This document shows, piece after piece, positions 45,130 to 53,358 of a DNA stretch of 64,000 nucleotides. The notes below the pieces were generated by a model. It did no database searches. It was not told the origin of the DNA and saw only the letters and a list, made by a program, of their open reading frames with translations. The DNA comes from Hydrogenophilales bacterium (lineage in GTDB: Bacteria; Pseudomonadota; Gammaproteobacteria; Burkholderiales; Thiobacillaceae), in assembly GCA_016719465.1 (NCBI GenBank), contig JADJYY010000014.1:38883-102882 (forward strand), written 5' to 3'. How positions within the stretch are numbered: position 1 is the first letter of the stretch; each line of letters starts with the position of its first letter. Both the position numbers and the translations under genes were made by a program.

Positions 45130-45987
45130 TCAGCTCAGCACATCCCAGCGCAGCGCGCCGGAGGCGATATGCTCCTCCAGGTCGGGAAGCCTGTTCAACC
45201 GTTCCCGCGCCGCGGGATCCGGGCTGGCCGCCAGGGCCAGGGCCGCGGCCTGCCGTTCCAGCGGCGTGCCCGACGCCAGCACCCGGTCCAGATCCGCCAG
45301 GGCGGCACCCGTGGCGAAGGGTCCGACGCAGCGCCAGATCTCGAAGGGCACCTGCCGGCCCGCCGCCCAGCGCTCGTGGGCGAAATCTCCCATGATGCGC
45401 GCCAGTTCCGCGTTGGCCCGGGCGTCCAGCCCATGGATCAGCGCCAGGCGGCTGCCGACGAACAAGGCCTTGAGCACCATGTGGTTCCAGCGGTGGGTGT
45501 CGAAGTAGCTGGCCGGATAGGGATTGTGGTGGGCGATGGCCTCGAATACCGTGAGCATGTTGCTGCGCAACCCCTCCCCCACCTGGGGTTCGAGGCTTTC
45601 CGGCTCCGGGTACAGGGGCAGGCCGCGATACAGGGCGATGGACTCGGCCACGTCGGCGGTCTGGCACAGGGCGCGGAAACGCGGCGCGAAATCCGGGTCC
45701 CTGCCGGGCAGGGAGGCCAGCAACAGGATGCGGCCCGCCTCCGCCAGGCTCCAGTTTCCCGGTTTCCAGCCCGCGATGCATCCGTCGGCGGCCGCCGCCT
45801 CGGCCGGCGACAGGTCCAGCATGCCCTTGCCCAGTTTCCTGGGCGCGAGGCCGAAGGCGATCCCCAGGGACGCGTCGCCGCGCTCCGTTTCCAGCCGGGA
45901 AAGCTGGCCCGTCATCCAGTCCCTGGCGTTTTCGTCGAGCCGCTGAAACAGCCACTCTCGCAGCATGGCGCGCGCGTTGTCGCTCAT
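45130..45987 (-). CDS. eboA: EboA-like protein
   Basis: 285 residues from ATG 45987. A mostly helical soluble protein with the EboA-type blocks GWKPGNWSLAEAGRILLLAS, IALYRGLPLYPEPE and YFDTHRWNHMVLKALFVG. No signal peptide. EboA is the first-named ebo-cluster protein and has no established biochemical activity. It lies 35 bp after the VTT-domain gene and shares its strand. Confidence 0.85.
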   Translation of the reverse strand: MSDNARAMLREWLFQRLDENARDWMTGQLSRLETERGDASLGIAFGLAPRKLGKGMLDLSPAEAAAADGCIAGWKPGNWSLAEAGRILLLASLPGRDPDFAPRFRALCQTADVAESIALYRGLPLYPEPESLEPQVGEGLRSNMLTVFEAIAHHNPYPASYFDTHRWNHMVLKALFVGSRLALIHGLDARANAELARIMGDFAHERWAAGRQVPFEIWRCVGPFATGAALADLDRVLASGTPLERQAAALALAASPDPAARERLNRLPDLEEHIASGALRWDVLS

Positions 45988-46022
45988 CACTCGTCCTTTT
46001 CTTTCAGTTCCGGGTCCGCATC

Positions 46023-46766
46023 CTACACATTCATCCCGCCGCGCCAAATCCGCGACAGGAACCACAACAGCGCCGCCAGCAGCATGCTCGCGGCAAAGGC
46101 CAGCCAGAAGCCGCCCACGGACAGGCCGGCGGCGGCCGCGACGCCGTAGCAGGCGGCCACGCCGAGGGAGGACGCCAGCGCCGCGGCCAGGGCGGTCGGG
46201 AAGGGAACGCCCAGGCTGCCGGCGATGACGGCGGTGGCCTCGGCCAGGACAGGCACCGGGCGGGAGGCCATGATCCACAGGGCGCCGGAATCGGCCGCCC
46301 GGCGGCTGACCGCGTCCCAGAGTTCGGCGCCCACCCAGCGGCGCAGGGCTGCCCTCGGCAGCAGGCGGCCGAGCAGGTAGCCGCAGAGAAACCCGCCCAG
46401 CATGCCCAGGGCCACGACCAGGGCGCCGAGCAGGGGGCCGAGCAGCAGGCAGAGCGTGACGCTGACGATGCTGCTGGGAATCGGCAACACCAGATCGGTG
46501 ACCAGCAGGGCGACCCCGATCCCGGCGATGAGCAGCCGGGTATCCGCGCCGGACAGGAGATCGGGGGCCAGGCGCTCGATGTCCTCGCCCCAGAGCAGGA
46601 AAGGCAGGATGATCGCCGCCGCCAGCGCCACCAGGATCAGGGCCAGCCGGATCCAGGGCGATGCCGGACCTTGGGGAGCCGGCACCGCCCCCCCCGTTTT
46701 CGGCTGAGGCGCCGACACCGTCCCCGCGCGCGGGGAGGGCCGGGGTGGGGAGCGTCGTTCAGTCAA
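46023..46766 (-). CDS. VTT (DedA/SNARE-associated) domain membrane protein
   Basis: 247 residues. About five membrane helices. The re-entrant VTT core is at about 90-200 (LVLPIPSSIVSVTLCLLLG, GGFLCGYLLGR, ASRPVPVLAEATAVIAGS), including the conserved Arg-Pro and Glu of this superfamily, which contains lipid or polyprenyl-phosphate flippases/transporters. The first 17 residues (TERRSPPRPSPRAG) are encoded by a GC-hairpin repeat, so the annotated start at 46766 may be spurious; a GTG near 46720 is an alternative. Its place inside the ebo operon suggests membrane transport linked to that pathway. Confidence 0.82.
   Translation of the reverse strand: MTERRSPPRPSPRAGTVSAPQPKTGGAVPAPQGPASPWIRLALILVALAAAIILPFLLWGEDIERLAPDLLSGADTRLLIAGIGVALLVTDLVLPIPSSIVSVTLCLLLGPLLGALVVALGMLGGFLCGYLLGRLLPRAALRRWVGAELWDAVSRRAADSGALWIMASRPVPVLAEATAVIAGSLGVPFPTALAAALASSLGVAACYGVAAAAGLSVGGFWLAFAASMLLAALLWFLSRIWRGGMNV
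46716..46757. repeat. GC-hairpin repeat at the 5' end of the VTT gene
   Basis: CGTCCCCGCGCGCGGGGAGG with the flanking GGGGTGGGGAGCG shared with other copies. Confidence 0.7.
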
Positions 46767-46825
46767 CGTCGGCCCGCTCGAATGACGGGGATAGCGGTGG
46801 AAAAACGCTCTCGCCGCGCCGAATC

Positions 46826-48034
46826 TCAGGCGTTCCGCAGGCTGGAGCGATCTTCAGCGGAGCCGTGGCCGGATCTGGCCGGCTGACCTTCCTCCGCCCC
46901 GGCACGTTCCGCCAATTGCGCGATGCATTGCTTCATCAGGGCCACGTCGATTTCATGGGCCTCGATCTTGCAGCCGATTCCTTCGAGGAGAGGGATCGAA
47001 AGTTCGCCGCCCAGGTGCTCGCGGAAGTCGCCCAGGGCTCGCTCCACGTCGAGCCAGGACAGGGCGGGATGGTAGAGGCTGAAGCCCAGGGCCTCCAGCA
47101 GGGTGAGGATGCGGTAGAGGTCGAGTTCGCCCAACCGCCCCAGGTGATGGGAATACAAGGAATCCAGGGCGATGCCGATGGCCACGGCCTCGCCGTGACG
47201 CAGTTCGCTGTGGGACAGTTCCTCCAGCTTGTGGGCGACCCAGTGGCCGAAATCCAGGGGGCGCGAGGAGCCGCTCTCGAAGGGGTCGCCGGCGCCGGCG
47301 ATATGCTCCAGGTGCAGTTCGGCGCAACGCTTGATCATGGCTTCCGTGGCGGCGGGCGCGAAACGGCCGAGCTGGTCGCGTTCCTTGTAGAGGAAATCGA
47401 AGAAATCCCGGTCCCGGATGAGGGCGACCTTGACCGCCTCGGCGATGCCGGCGCGCTTGTCGCGGGCCGGCAGGGTTTCCAGGAAGGCGGCGTCGTTGAT
47501 GACCGCGAAGGGCGGCGCGAAGGTGCCGAGGAAATTCTTGCGGCCGAAGGCGTTGACGCTGTTCTTGACGCCGATGCCGGCGTCGTTCTGGGCCAGCACG
47601 GTGGTCGGCATGCGGATCAGGCGCACGCCGCGATGGGCCGTGGCGGCGGCATAGCCGGCGGCATCCAGCACCGCCCCGCCACCGATGGCGACGATGAAGG
47701 AATGCCGGCAGATCTTGTGGCGCTCCACCAGGGCATGGATGCGTTCCACTTCCACGGGCTCGTGCTTGCAAATCTCGCCGCCGCGCACCAGGAACGGCGG
47801 CGCCACAAACTCCATCAACTCCCTGTGGGCCTCGCCATAGCGGCTAATCCGTTCCAGCAGGCCCGGGGTGAGGCTCGCCACCTCGCTGTCGATGACCACC
47901 AGGGCGCGGCTGTGGGGGCGGCCGCCCTGACGCATGACATCGGCCAGGGAGGGGTTGTCCAGGGCGAACGCGTCGCGGGTAAAGACGACCGGGTACGAGA
48001 AGTTGACCGTGAATCGTTGATGGAGTGTGGACAT
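46826..48034 (-). CDS. eboD: EboD, 3-dehydroquinate synthase-like protein
   Basis: 402 residues, preceded by GGAGACACC. It has the AroB fold: an NAD-binding half (VVIDSEVASL, FIVAIGGGAVLDAAGY, MPTTVLAQNDAGIGVK) and a zinc half with Glu near 199 (AGIAEAVKVALI) and His near 264 and 280 (LDFGHWVAHKLEELS, ELRHGEAVAIG). The metal ligands and NAD region look intact, so cyclase activity is likely, but EboD proteins are a separate clade from shikimate-pathway AroB. The C-terminal 20 residues are low-complexity. It is the first ebo core gene in the transcription direction. Confidence 0.9.
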   Translation of the reverse strand: MSTLHQRFTVNFSYPVVFTRDAFALDNPSLADVMRQGGRPHSRALVVIDSEVASLTPGLLERISRYGEAHRELMEFVAPPFLVRGGEICKHEPVEVERIHALVERHKICRHSFIVAIGGGAVLDAAGYAAATAHRGVRLIRMPTTVLAQNDAGIGVKNSVNAFGRKNFLGTFAPPFAVINDAAFLETLPARDKRAGIAEAVKVALIRDRDFFDFLYKERDQLGRFAPAATEAMIKRCAELHLEHIAGAGDPFESGSSRPLDFGHWVAHKLEELSHSELRHGEAVAIGIALDSLYSHHLGRLGELDLYRILTLLEALGFSLYHPALSWLDVERALGDFREHLGGELSIPLLEGIGCKIEAHEIDVALMKQCIAQLAERAGAEEGQPARSGHGSAEDRSSLRNA

Positions 48035-48097
48035 GGTGTCTCCAGACTGGGTTGGTGGGAGGCGGGCCTTCCCAGGACGGGCGCCCGCCCCCGCGCG

Positions 48098-49270
48098 TCA
48101 CAAGCCCCGATAAAGAATTTCCAGGGTGAGGATGGCGTGGGCGGTGACGAGATGCGGGTCCCTTTCCCAGAAACGCCCGTTCTGCTGGTTGACCCAGGAA
48201 CCGTCGCTGGCCTGCAGGTCGAGCAGGCGCTTGGCGAGCGCCGGGCGCCACTTCAGCTTCTTGCCGTCCTTGAGGGTCAGGGTATCGACGCCGGCCAGGC
48301 TCAGGCCCTTGGCCATCATGTGGTAGTAGTAGAACAGGCCGGCCTGGCCCATGCCCGGGTTCTCCTCCAGGGAGTAATTCCGATTGAGCCAGTCGAGCAC
48401 GGCCTTGACCCGGGGGTCCTTCACGTCCACCTGGGCATAGGTCAGGCTCAGCAGGCCGTTGTAGCTGGCGCTGCCATAGGAGCGGTACACGACCTTGCCG
48501 TCGGGCAGCGTGGTCTGGCCGGCCATGCTGTTCTCGGGGAAGTAGACGAAGCCGCCCTTGTTGTCCGGGTCGTTGCTGGCGAAGGGCTGGTCGTTGGTGC
48601 CCTGCAGATTCTGGGTGCGGCTGATGAACTGGGCCGCCGCTTTCCAGTTGAGATCCTTGGTTTCCGGGTCGTTGGCCACGTCGCTCTTGAGGTAGCGGGT
48701 GTAATGCAGCGCCTCCAGGGCCAGGGTGGTGTTGTTGATGTCGGAGTTCTTGTAGCTGCCGCTGTAGCCCATGCCGCCGTCGAGGGGGTGATCGCCCATG
48801 CCCTTGTCGCCGAAATCGTCCTGCTGGCTGATGAGGAACTTGCGTCCGTTCTTGAGGATGGGTTCGTAGGCGGTGTTGTTGGCCACCAGGAAGGCCATCA
48901 TGGAGAGGGCGGTGTTGTAGTTCTTCAGGTCCTTGACATAGATGCTGCCGTCGGGCTTGACGTTGCTCTGCAGGTAGTCGTAGCCGAGCTTGATGTTCTG
49001 TTCATATTTCCGCTTGTAGAAGTTGGAAGGATCGCCCTGGAAGGCGGTCAGGATCATCGCCGTCAGGGCGGGATGCTCGGTCTGGGCCCAGTAGCCGCCG
49101 GGCTGCTGCTTGTTGGCCAGCCAGGTCAGGCCCTTGCCGATGGCATTTTCCGCTTCGTTGCGCAGGGAAACATCGGGCTGGGACTGGGTCACGACCTTGC
49201 CGGCGGCCTGGGACGAGGGGGGAAGCGTCCCGAACAACGCCAGCAGGCAGAAAGTGAGGGTTTTACGCAT
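48098..49270 (-). CDS. Secreted alpha/alpha-toroid (prenyltransferase/squalene oxidase repeat) protein
   Basis: 390 residues. Signal peptide about 1-22 (MRKTLTFCLLALFGTLPPSS). The rest is a terpenoid-cyclase-like toroid: GKGLTWLANKQQPGGYWAQ, NYNTALSMMAFLVAN, NNTTLALEALHYTRYL, SYNGLLSLTYAQVD and LLDLQASDGSWVNQQ. The Asp-rich catalytic motif of squalene-hopene cyclase is not seen. This group of secreted toroids is found mainly in genomes with complex surface proteins. It lies between eboD and the YdjY-like gene (19 bp gap upstream) and shares GLTWLAN with the cassette 4 toroid. Confidence 0.85.
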   Translation of the reverse strand: MRKTLTFCLLALFGTLPPSSQAAGKVVTQSQPDVSLRNEAENAIGKGLTWLANKQQPGGYWAQTEHPALTAMILTAFQGDPSNFYKRKYEQNIKLGYDYLQSNVKPDGSIYVKDLKNYNTALSMMAFLVANNTAYEPILKNGRKFLISQQDDFGDKGMGDHPLDGGMGYSGSYKNSDINNTTLALEALHYTRYLKSDVANDPETKDLNWKAAAQFISRTQNLQGTNDQPFASNDPDNKGGFVYFPENSMAGQTTLPDGKVVYRSYGSASYNGLLSLTYAQVDVKDPRVKAVLDWLNRNYSLEENPGMGQAGLFYYYHMMAKGLSLAGVDTLTLKDGKKLKWRPALAKRLLDLQASDGSWVNQQNGRFWERDPHLVTAHAILTLEILYRGL

Positions 49271-49289
49271 GAGGGTCTCCTGAGCGAAT

Positions 49290-49985
49290 TTATTTTGCGG
49301 GCTTGATGACGACTTCCACCGGGGTGCCGACCGGCGGTACCGCGCCTTCCTTGACGAACCAGATGCGGTTGCTCTCGCCGCCCGGCGAGGCGTTGTCCAT
49401 CAGGGCCACCGGATCGTGCCAGATGGCGGTGATGGATCCCGAATCCTGGGACAGGAAGCGCCCGCCATAGCTCAATGACCCCGTGTAGACCCAGTCCATC
49501 GGCGGCACATCCCGGGTTTCCTCGCCGAACTTGTTGATCAGCCAGCGATCTGCGGGAAAGACCTCGGTACCGGCGCCGGCCTTCCTGCTAATCAGGATGG
49601 CGATGCGATCGCCCTTGGGCGCCGTGGGGTCGCCCTGCATGGCCAGCTTCTGCTCGGCGCCCTCGAAGCCCAGGAGCAGGAAGGCGATCTGCAGGTTGTA
49701 GGGATCGACCAGGGTGTTGAGCAGACTCTCGTGGGTTTTTCCCTTGCGGTGCACGATCAGGTATTCGAGCATGCCCTTGTCCATGTTGACCTGGGCCGGA
49801 AAGGTGATGGAACGGGCATTGCGGTCGACGACGATGTCGCCCAGGCGGTACACGCCGTTGCCCGCCTTTTCCAGGAGCGGAAGCGTCTCGTTCTGGGTCG
49901 ACGCCGCGGGATCCGCCGCCGCCTGGCCGGCCAGGAGAGCCGCGGCGGAAAGGAATGCGGCGAGGGTTCTGGGAAGTGCTTTCAT
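49290..49985 (-). CDS. Secreted YdjY-domain-like protein
   Basis: 231 residues. Signal peptide about 1-24 (cleavage after GQAAA/ADP). A YdjY-like domain at about 40-205 has the hallmark RKGKTHESLLNT, plus VVDRNARSITFPAQVNM and the late GGRFLSQDSGSITAIWHDPVALMDN. YdjY-domain proteins are of unknown function and often lie near secreted toroid or cluster-binding proteins. No cysteine ligands are present here. It is in the operon between the methyltransferase and the toroid protein. Confidence 0.78.
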   Translation of the reverse strand: MKALPRTLAAFLSAAALLAGQAAADPAASTQNETLPLLEKAGNGVYRLGDIVVDRNARSITFPAQVNMDKGMLEYLIVHRKGKTHESLLNTLVDPYNLQIAFLLLGFEGAEQKLAMQGDPTAPKGDRIAILISRKAGAGTEVFPADRWLINKFGEETRDVPPMDWVYTGSLSYGGRFLSQDSGSITAIWHDPVALMDNASPGGESNRIWFVKEGAVPPVGTPVEVVIKPAK

Positions 49986-50044
49986 GGATGTCCTTTTGCG
50001 TAAGTAGGCGTCACGGGGATCATTCGTTTTTCGCTGGTCCCGGA

Positions 50045-51040
50045 TCAGGGCTTGCGCGCCGAGGCGAAGCTGTGGGGCATGGGCGGCGGCAGCGGCCGCA
50101 CGCGGAAGTCCGTGAAGCCCGCCTCCCGCATCCAGCCCTCCAGCTCGCTGTCGGCGAACACCCAGCCATTTTCCGTGGTCAGCGCCATGTTTACGGCAAA
50201 CAGCGCGCTGAATTTAGGCCGGGTGTGCGTCGCGTCGGTCATCAGGTCCATGACATGCACCACGCCGCCGGGATTGAGGGCGTCGTAGGCCTTCTTCAGC
50301 AGGGCGCGGATGCTGTCCGGCGACTCCTGGTGCATCATGCCGAAGAAATTGATGGCGTCGTTGCCGGGCGGGAACGCCAGGGTACGGTAGTCGCCCGGCA
50401 GGGTCTTCACCCGCTCGGCGGCGCCCTGCTGGGCGATGAGGCCGTCCGCCACCTTCGCCACCTCGGGGAGATCGAGCACCGTGCAGCGGATGTCCGGGTA
50501 CTTCTGGCTGATCAGCACAGAGTAGGTGCCGGGGCCGCCACCCACGTCGAGCAGGGTGTGGCGGCCGTCCAGGTCGAGTTCAGCGAGCACGGAGCGGCCG
50601 ATGGCCAGGGCCCGGTAGTGCATGGACAGGACGAAGGTGCGGGTGCGCTCGGCATCCTCGCCCAGGTGGAACTCGGGTCGCTCCACCGGTGTGCCTTTTT
50701 TGACGAAGGTGTCGAGTTTTCCCCATGCGGGATACACATCCCGGTTGTAGCGGATGGCCGCGGACAGGTCACCCGGGGAGCCGGGCACCAGGAACAGGGC
50801 ACTTTCGGGGGTGTTCGAATAGGCGTCACCCTGCTTGTTCAGCAGTTCCACCGCCACGCAGGCGTCTAGCAGCAGGCGGGCCCCGCGCGGGTCGAGCCCC
50901 AGGGCCGAGGCCAGGGATTCGGCATCCGCGGAACCCAGCTCGGCCAGCTTGGCGAACACGCCGAGATCCGAAGCGACGAACAGGACGCAGGAATCATAAA
51001 AGGCGCTCGCCATGCCAATGATGCGATCGGGACTATGCAT
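50045..51040 (-). CDS. SAM-dependent O-methyltransferase (acetylserotonin/CrtF-like family)
   Basis: 331 residues from ATG 51040, which has GGAGAAGAGCA upstream; the frame continues 11 codons further to a GTG-like start without a site. The N-terminal dimerisation winged helix (about 5-95; FYDSCVLFVASDLGVFAKL) and Methyltransf_2 domain contain SAM motif I LLDVGGGPGTYSVL, acidic loop CTVLDLPEVAKVA and NFFGMMHQESPD. Such enzymes methylate small-molecule hydroxyls (carotenoid, polyketide or quinone-type). As the first gene of the ebo transcript it suggests the pathway substrate is a small molecule. Confidence 0.85.
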   Translation of the reverse strand: MHSPDRIIGMASAFYDSCVLFVASDLGVFAKLAELGSADAESLASALGLDPRGARLLLDACVAVELLNKQGDAYSNTPESALFLVPGSPGDLSAAIRYNRDVYPAWGKLDTFVKKGTPVERPEFHLGEDAERTRTFVLSMHYRALAIGRSVLAELDLDGRHTLLDVGGGPGTYSVLISQKYPDIRCTVLDLPEVAKVADGLIAQQGAAERVKTLPGDYRTLAFPPGNDAINFFGMMHQESPDSIRALLKKAYDALNPGGVVHVMDLMTDATHTRPKFSALFAVNMALTTENGWVFADSELEGWMREAGFTDFRVRPLPPPMPHSFASARKP

Positions 51041-51147
51041 TGCTCTTCTCCGTGATGTATCGAGGTAACGCAAATTTCATACCATGGCTTGCCGGTCATC
51101 CGCCGCCTGGCCACCCGACAGCCCGACTCCCGGGGGGAGACGACACT

Positions 51148-52547
51148 TTAATTTTCTTCCATGACACGTTTCAGCAGGTCGAAGGTATCCCGCATCGCCG
51201 CTTCCCCGCCACCGCTCGGCGAGAAGCGCGCCCGGTCGCAGAGGGAAAACAGTGTCTCATAGCCTTCCAATTGGCGCTCCCGGGCACCGGCGGGTCGCAG
51301 CACCTTGCCCACCACATCTCCGGTGATGGCTGCGGCCACGAGCCCGTGCCGAGCGCCAAGATGCGCCTGCAACGCGCGAAAAGCCGCGGTGTGGAAACGC
51401 TCCGGATCGCCGGCGGCCAGGGCGTCCTCGGCCTCGGCAAGCCAGGCCGAGGGATCCGCGGGCAGGGAGGCGGGCTGGACCGTGGGCGCCCGCCTGGCCG
51501 ACTTCCGACCCATGATCCAATGCACGGCCAGGCCCGCTAGCAGGAGGCCCGCGACCCAGGCGGCAAGGTGGGAGGTGTCGACGGCCGGCTCCCGGGGCGG
51601 CCCCGCCTTGGGGGGCGGCGGCGGAGCCCGCTCAGTTCCCTCATTCGTCCCCTCATTCGTCCCCTCGTCCCCTCGTTCGTCCCCTCGTTCGCCTCGCCGC
51701 GCGCCACCACGACACGGACGGGCCCGCTCTCCGCGCGCCGGTAGCGTTCGCCGACCGGATCGAAGGAACTGATGGCCACACCGGGGATGGTCAAGTCGGC
51801 CGCCACCTCCGGCAACAGCACCTGCTCGCAGGACAGGCTGTTTTTCGCGCGCCGGGCCCGAGGCGGATAACTCCGCACCCCGGCCAGTTCGACCGGGGGA
51901 CAGGTGAAGGCATCGACACCGCCGGCGCCTTCGATGCGGGTGGTGACCGTCACCGGATCACCGCTTCGAACGGCGACGGGCGTGACTTGCCGGCTTACCT
52001 TGTACAGGCCGACCGCGCCGGTGAAATCAGCCGGCCGGCCCGCCTTCGGAAAGGGCAGGATGGCCAGCCCGACGGGTTCGGAGCGAAGCGTCACGGTTCT
52101 GGGCTGGCCGCCGCCGAAGAAGGCGTCCGCGCCAGCGCCCGGGACGAGCATCTCACAGGATATTTCGGCGGGTCCGATTTGCCATTCACCGCTTTTCAGC
52201 GGCCTGAGGGTCGCGGAAAACGCGTAGGCGGTGTACTCGTGGCCGTTCCGGACCAGGCTTCTGGAAATCGGGGCCGCGAACTCGCCCAGCCTAAACGCCT
52301 CGCCCTTGAGCCTGGGGTACTGGATATTGCGCACCGAAACCGGCCCGGCGAGAAAAGTGACCGTCGCGGTGATCGATTCGCCCGGATAGACCCGTGGCTT
52401 TTCCAGGCTGACTTCCAGGATCAGGTCATCGCCGGGCGGCGCTTCACCGGCCTCCGCGACGGCATGCCGCATCGGCGTCATCAGCAAGGCGGACAGCAGC
52501 CCCGCGACGGCGAGGCGGTGAAGCATTCGTCTGACCTTATCCTTCAT
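51148..52547 (-). pseudogene. batD: BatD-like aerotolerance protein, frame broken by a 12-bp repeat
   Basis: The N-terminal part starts at 52547 with a signal peptide (about 1-31) and the BatD beta domains (LEVSLEKPRVYPGESITATV, GEWQIGPAEISCEML, VRSYPPRARRAKNSLSCEQ). At 51635-51690 five repeat units occur. Four are 12 bp, encoding Asn-Glu-Gly-Thr; the third (51659-51666) is only 8 bp and shifts the frame, so the first frame ends at 51537. The true C-terminus continues in another frame: PAVDTSHLAAWVAGLLLAGL membrane helix, then a cytoplasmic tail to a stop at 51148. Restoring 4 bp joins both. BatD normally anchors a periplasmic complex with BatA/BatB. Confidence 0.85.
51635..51690. repeat. 12-bp tandem repeat in batD with one 8-bp unit
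   Basis: Units on the plus strand: 51635-51646, 51647-51658, 51659-51666 (8 bp), 51667-51678, 51679-51690, with consensus GTCCCCTCRTTC. Confidence 0.9.
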
Positions 52548-52551
52548 CGCA

Positions 52552-53358
52552 TCACCAATCCTTGTCCGGCATGGCCGACGGACCTAGCTTGCCGCCGCCA
52601 TGCAGCGACCCGGCCGGTTTCTCGCGCCCCCGCGCATCGTTCAGGAGGCGCTCGACCTCGTTTTTCGTCAGGGCGCGCGCCGGCTTTCCGCCGCTCGCGG
52701 GCGTATCCGTGCCGGCGGCCCGCGATCCGGCTTGACTGGCGGGTTTCTTCTCGCCGGGCGGGGTCTTGCCACCCGCCCGCCCCTCGTCCCTCGATCGGGG
52801 CGCGCCGGCGGGGTCGCCCGCTTGCCGTTGCCCCGCGTTGGCCCGGTCATCCCGCTTGCCTTTGGCCTGGCCGCTCTCCAGGCCCCGCAAGCGGGTCCGG
52901 GCCAGATCCAGGTTGCCGCGGGCGTTCGCGTCGCCCGGGGCGAGCGCCAGGACCCGCCGGTAATCGGCCATGGCCTGCTGCAACAAGGTGATGGCGGCCC
53001 GGCTGTCCCGGCCGGAAACGCTTTGCGCCTGGCGATAGAAACTGTTGCCGCGATTGTAATGGGCCGCCGGCCTGAGTTCCGGCGCCGCCGCGGCAATGGC
53101 GAGGTCGAACTGCTTGCGCGCCGGGTCATGGGCATGGTCGCGGTAATGGGCCACGCCGAGATTGAAGTGGAGCGGCGCGGCGGGCTTGCCGAAGTCGATG
53201 GCCCGCCGGAAGGCGGCCTCGGCGCCGGCCACGTCCCCCGCGCGCAAGCGCGCCATGCCCTGGCGGGTGCTCCAATTGGCCAGGTCATGGCGCAGGGCCC
53301 CGGCCAGCAAAAGCAGGGCACAGACGACGAGAAGGGCCTTGATCCAGCCGCGCGTCAT
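52552..53358 (-). CDS. TPR protein of the Bat operon (BatC-like)
   Basis: 268 residues. N-terminal membrane anchor (about 6-22). TPR repeats at about 28-155 (RLRAGDVAGAEAAFRRAIDFG, AAPLHFNLGVAHYRDH, AMADYRRVLALAPGDANARGNLDLA). A Gly/Lys/Pro-rich disordered tail has a short ending KNEVERLLNDARGRE, which resembles the BatC C-terminal motif. It overlaps batB by 4 bp and is 4 bp from batD. Likely a periplasmic scaffold. Confidence 0.82.
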   Translation of the reverse strand: MTRGWIKALLVVCALLLLAGALRHDLANWSTRQGMARLRAGDVAGAEAAFRRAIDFGKPAAPLHFNLGVAHYRDHAHDPARKQFDLAIAAAAPELRPAAHYNRGNSFYRQAQSVSGRDSRAAITLLQQAMADYRRVLALAPGDANARGNLDLARTRLRGLESGQAKGKRDDRANAGQRQAGDPAGAPRSRDEGRAGGKTPPGEKKPASQAGSRAAGTDTPASGGKPARALTKNEVERLLNDARGREKPAGSLHGGGKLGPSAMPDKDW

